Part shown: piece after piece, positions 5,072 through 6,545 of the stretch
Layout of the letters: each line of letters opens with the position of its first letter
Numbering within the stretch: the first letter of the stretch is position 1
Source: Thermoplasmatota archaeon
Lineage (GTDB): Archaea; Thermoplasmatota; Thermoplasmata; RBG-16-68-12; JAJISG01
NCBI GenBank assembly: GCA_022848785.1
Contig: JAJISK010000022.1
Coordinates: 1 to 6,545 of the forward strand
DNA length: 6,545 bases
Direction of reading: 5' to 3'
Made by a program: the position numbers and the translations under genes
The notes under the pieces: model-generated
Databases searched by the model: none
What the model was told of the DNA's origin: nothing
What the model saw: only the letters and a program-made list of their open reading frames with translations

Positions 5072-6167
5072 CCTGCAGGTCCCGGGGGTATCGGTCGAGG
5101 CGCCGGGCCCGCCCGTCCTGCACGAGGACGATGTTCTCAATCCGCACCCCGAACCGGTCCGGCAGGTAGATCCCGGGCTCGACGCTGAAGGCCATACCCT
5201 CCTCGAGCGGCCGTTTGCTACCCTCGACGATGTACGGCTCCTCGTGCACCTCCAGGCCGATTCCGTGGCCTGTCCGATGGATGAAGTAATCGCCGTAGCC
5301 GCCGTTTGTGATGACCCTTCGGGCTTCCCGATCCACCTCCTCCGCGGGGGTGCCCGCCCGCGCGGCGTCCACGGCCCTCTCGTTGGCCTCCTTCACGAGC
5401 TCGTACACCTTTCGCTGCGTGTCGTCCGCCTTGCCGAGGAAGACGGTGCGGGTGATGTCGGTGTAGTATCCGGCGAACATGCCCCCGAAGTCCAAGACCA
5501 GGGCGTCTCCTCTTCGGAGCACGCGATCCCCGAACCGGTAGTGGGGCTGCGAGCCGTTGGGGCCGGAGGCGGCGATGGGGCGGAAGGAGGTTGCGTCGGC
5601 CCCGGCGGTCATGAGGGCGTTGCGAATCGTGTTCGCGACGTCCCGCTCGACTTGCCCCTCCTCCAAGGAGTCCACCACGGCCGCCATGGCTCGGTCCGTG
5701 GCCTCGTGGGCCCGACGCAGAATCGAGATCTCCTCGGGGCCCTTGACAATCCGCAGCTCCTGCATGAGGCCCTCCGCGTCCTGGAAAAGGGCTCCAGGCA
5801 GGGCCCGGTGGAACATCAGAACGAAGCGGGCCCACATCCGGGTATCCAGGGCCACGTTCACCAGCCCGGACGCGTCGGACATCTGTTCCAGTAGGAACGC
5901 CGCCTGGTCGTCCCCGTCCTTCCACACACGGACGTCACCAATCCACCCCTCCCGATGGACCTGTTCCTCGTAGAGGGTCGGCACCAGCATCCAGGGCTCT
6001 CCGTCCCGAGGGAAGAGGGCGGTCAGAAGGCGTTCGCCGGGCGTCTCGAGAAATCCGGTCATGTAGGTCATGTTGGGCCCGGGCGTCAGGGCCAGGAGGT
6101 CGATTTCTTGGGCCTCCATGAACGCGCGGCACCGCTTCCAGCGACCCGGATAGTCCACGTTTTCCAC
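5058..6167 (-). CDS. pepQ: M24 metallopeptidase, Xaa-Pro dipeptidase/aminopeptidase
   Basis: A cytoplasmic two-metal peptidase that removes residues before proline; M24 pita-bread fold. With the start chosen it has 369 residues, normal for archaeal and bacterial prolidase-like proteins. The N-terminal creatinase-like domain (about 5-140) includes DLLALTPGPNMTYMTGF (23-39). The catalytic domain (about 145-360) shows all five metal ligands: D226 in LVLDFG, D237 in GYYTDITRT, H301 in RTGHGIGLEVHEEP, E330 in FSVEPGIY and E344 in VRIENIV; H209 (SQPHY) and H308 (EVHEE) are the usual supporting histidines. The frame stays open to 6368, but the extra N-terminus would run through the divergent promoter and into tbp and has no family character. 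GTG at 6167 is preferred; GTG at 6158 is equally possible, and TTG at 6236 would add 23 residues. No signal peptide is visible in the preferred form. Dipeptidase versus aminopeptidase specificity cannot be read from the sequence. Confidence 0.92.
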   Translation of the reverse strand: MENVDYPGRWKRCRAFMEAQEIDLLALTPGPNMTYMTGFLETPGERLLTALFPRDGEPWMLVPTLYEEQVHREGWIGDVRVWKDGDDQAAFLLEQMSDASGLVNVALDTRMWARFVLMFHRALPGALFQDAEGLMQELRIVKGPEEISILRRAHEATDRAMAAVVDSLEEGQVERDVANTIRNALMTAGADATSFRPIAASGPNGSQPHYRFGDRVLRRGDALVLDFGGMFAGYYTDITRTVFLGKADDTQRKVYELVKEANERAVDAARAGTPAEEVDREARRVITNGGYGDYFIHRTGHGIGLEVHEEPYIVEGSKRPLEEGMAFSVEPGIYLPDRFGVRIENIVLVQDGRARRLDRYPRDLQVISS

Positions 6168-6260
6168 GGGAATTCCCCGGCCCGGCGACGGAAAGACGGT
6201 ATTTCTCCCTTCGCCCGGAACGGGTTGGAGGACCAAAAGGCTTATAAGGGTCTTTAAGTA

Positions 6261-6270
6261 GTATATAAAG
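6261..6270 (+). promoter_or_regulatory. TATA box of tbp
   Basis: GTATATAAAG is the best TATA match in the window and is centred about 37 bases before the TTG of tbp. Transcription would start near 6290, leaving a leader of about 13 bases that begins at the ribosome binding site. The neighbouring CTTTAAGTA would give a slightly longer leader. Confidence 0.65.
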
Positions 6271-6288
6271 GGATAAGGCGCGCTTCCT

Positions 6289-6294
6289 GGGAGG
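6289..6294 (+). promoter_or_regulatory. ribosome binding site of tbp
   Basis: GGGAGG lies eight bases before TTG at 6303 and supports that unusual start codon, after which the protein reads MAKIKIENVVAST, the normal beginning of an archaeal TATA-binding protein. Confidence 0.75.
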
Positions 6295-6302
6295 AAGGAC
6301 AA

Positions 6303-6545
6303 TTGGCTAAAATCAAGATTGAAAACGTCGTGGCATCCACCTCGCTGGGCGGGGAATTGGACTTGCAAGCCATCGCCCTGGCCTTGGGCGGGGCCGAGTA
6401 CGAGCCGGAGCAGTTTCCCGGCCTGATCTATCGCTTGAAGAAGCCCAAGACGGCCACTCTCCTCTTTCGCAGCGGCAAGGTGGTCTGCACGGGCGCCAAG
6501 AGCTTGGCGGACGTGGGCACGGCCATTCGGACGGTCGCGAAGCAG
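6303..6545 (+). CDS. tbp: TATA-box binding protein (5' part only)
   Basis: General transcription factor that binds the TATA box as a saddle and recruits TFB and RNA polymerase. The first 81 codons are present; the window ends within the gene, whose full product is usually about 180-190 residues in two repeats. What is visible is the first repeat: IKIENVVAST (4-13), a helix reading LDLQAIALAL (19-28), EYEPEQFPGLIYRLKKPKTATLLF as landmarks Y33, P35, F38, P39, G40, R44, P48 and F55, then SGKVVCTGAKS (57-67) and the long helix that follows. These are the conserved DNA-contacting and core segments, including the F-P-G-L/I-x-Y-R motif. The start is TTG, set by the GGGAGG site and by family alignment. 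It has its own TATA boxes in the divergent spacer, so it could respond to its own product. Confidence 0.97.
   Translation, partial: MAKIKIENVVASTSLGGELDLQAIALALGGAEYEPEQFPGLIYRLKKPKTATLLFRSGKVVCTGAKSLADVGTAIRTVAKQ

Larger units (their letters stand above)
6168..6302. promoter_or_regulatory. divergent promoter region between the M24 peptidase and tbp
   Basis: These 135 bases separate two outward-reading starts. The section 6240-6276 is the most AT-rich stretch of the window and holds three TATA-like elements: CTTATAAGG (6241-6249, nearly symmetrical), CTTTAAGTA (6252-6260) and GTATATAAAG (6261-6270). On the minus strand the last reads TTTATATAC. A weaker minus-strand box, GAAATACC (6198-6205), lies about 34 bases before the peptidase GTG. 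The rest (6168-6239) is GC-rich and shows no gene or stable hairpin. Which box serves which gene is inference. Confidence 0.6.

Noticed and set aside
4968..5894. Long open frame on the plus strand across the peptidase gene, and similar plus-strand frames over 74-715, 1131-1805 and 2209-2724.
   Set aside because: All are mirror readings of well-identified minus-strand genes or of the tRNA, with low-complexity composition and no family resemblance.
6168..6368. A 67-residue N-terminal extension of the M24 peptidase reaching 6368.
   Set aside because: It would cross the divergent promoter and 66 bases of tbp, and the family's conserved N-terminus begins at about 6158-6167.
1..6545. Search for CRISPR repeats, insertion sequences, attachment sites or an antiviral system.
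   Set aside because: No regularly spaced direct repeats, terminal inverted repeats, transposase or integrase motifs were seen; nearly all of the window is housekeeping coding sequence.

Overview
This window is archaeal. It carries the 5' part of a TATA-binding protein gene, an initiator tRNA of archaeal type (A1-U72 pair, three G-C pairs closing the anticodon loop, no encoded CCA) with archaeal-style introns, and AT-rich TATA boxes about 25 bases before several starts. DNA is GC-rich and start codons are often GTG or TTG. A fusion of an alkyltransferase-like domain to endonuclease V, known from Ferroplasma-type archaea, and the general look of the tRNA point to an uncultured member of the Thermoplasmata or a close relative. 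This placement is inference.

Layout. Bases 1-670 (minus): ATP-binding subunit of an ABC-2-like exporter, cut by the window edge and without an obvious start codon. Bases 713-865 (minus): initiator tRNA-Met(CAU), interrupted twice. One 40-base intron lies in the T-loop with a textbook bulge-helix-bulge; a second, about 39 bases, lies between the D-stem and the anticodon stem. Bases 908-3132 (minus): a tight set of three genes, transcribed as an inactive-looking amidohydrolase, then ribonuclease HII (rnhB), then a small SCP2-domain protein. They overlap by 20 bases at the first junction and are 1 base apart at the second.

Bases 3133-3209: a 77-base divergent spacer with one symmetrical AT-rich box. 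Bases 3210-4133 (plus): the alkyltransferase-like/endonuclease V fusion. Bases 4166-5071 (plus): ketopantoate reductase (panE, coenzyme A synthesis), which converges tail to tail, with a 14-base overlap, on a minus-strand M24 Xaa-Pro peptidase (5058-6167). Bases 6168-6302: a divergent promoter region with several TATA-like boxes. Bases 6303-6545 (plus): start of tbp.

The genes are mostly housekeeping. RNase HII and the EndoV fusion both deal with damaged or non-canonical nucleotides (ribonucleotides, deoxyinosine, probably O6-alkylguanine) and sit back to back, separated by the amidohydrolase gene. The points most worth a second look are the doubly interrupted initiator tRNA, the fusion protein with Trp in place of the alkyl-acceptor Cys, and the amidohydrolase that has lost three of the four usual metal ligands. 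No mobile element, CRISPR array or defence system is visible.
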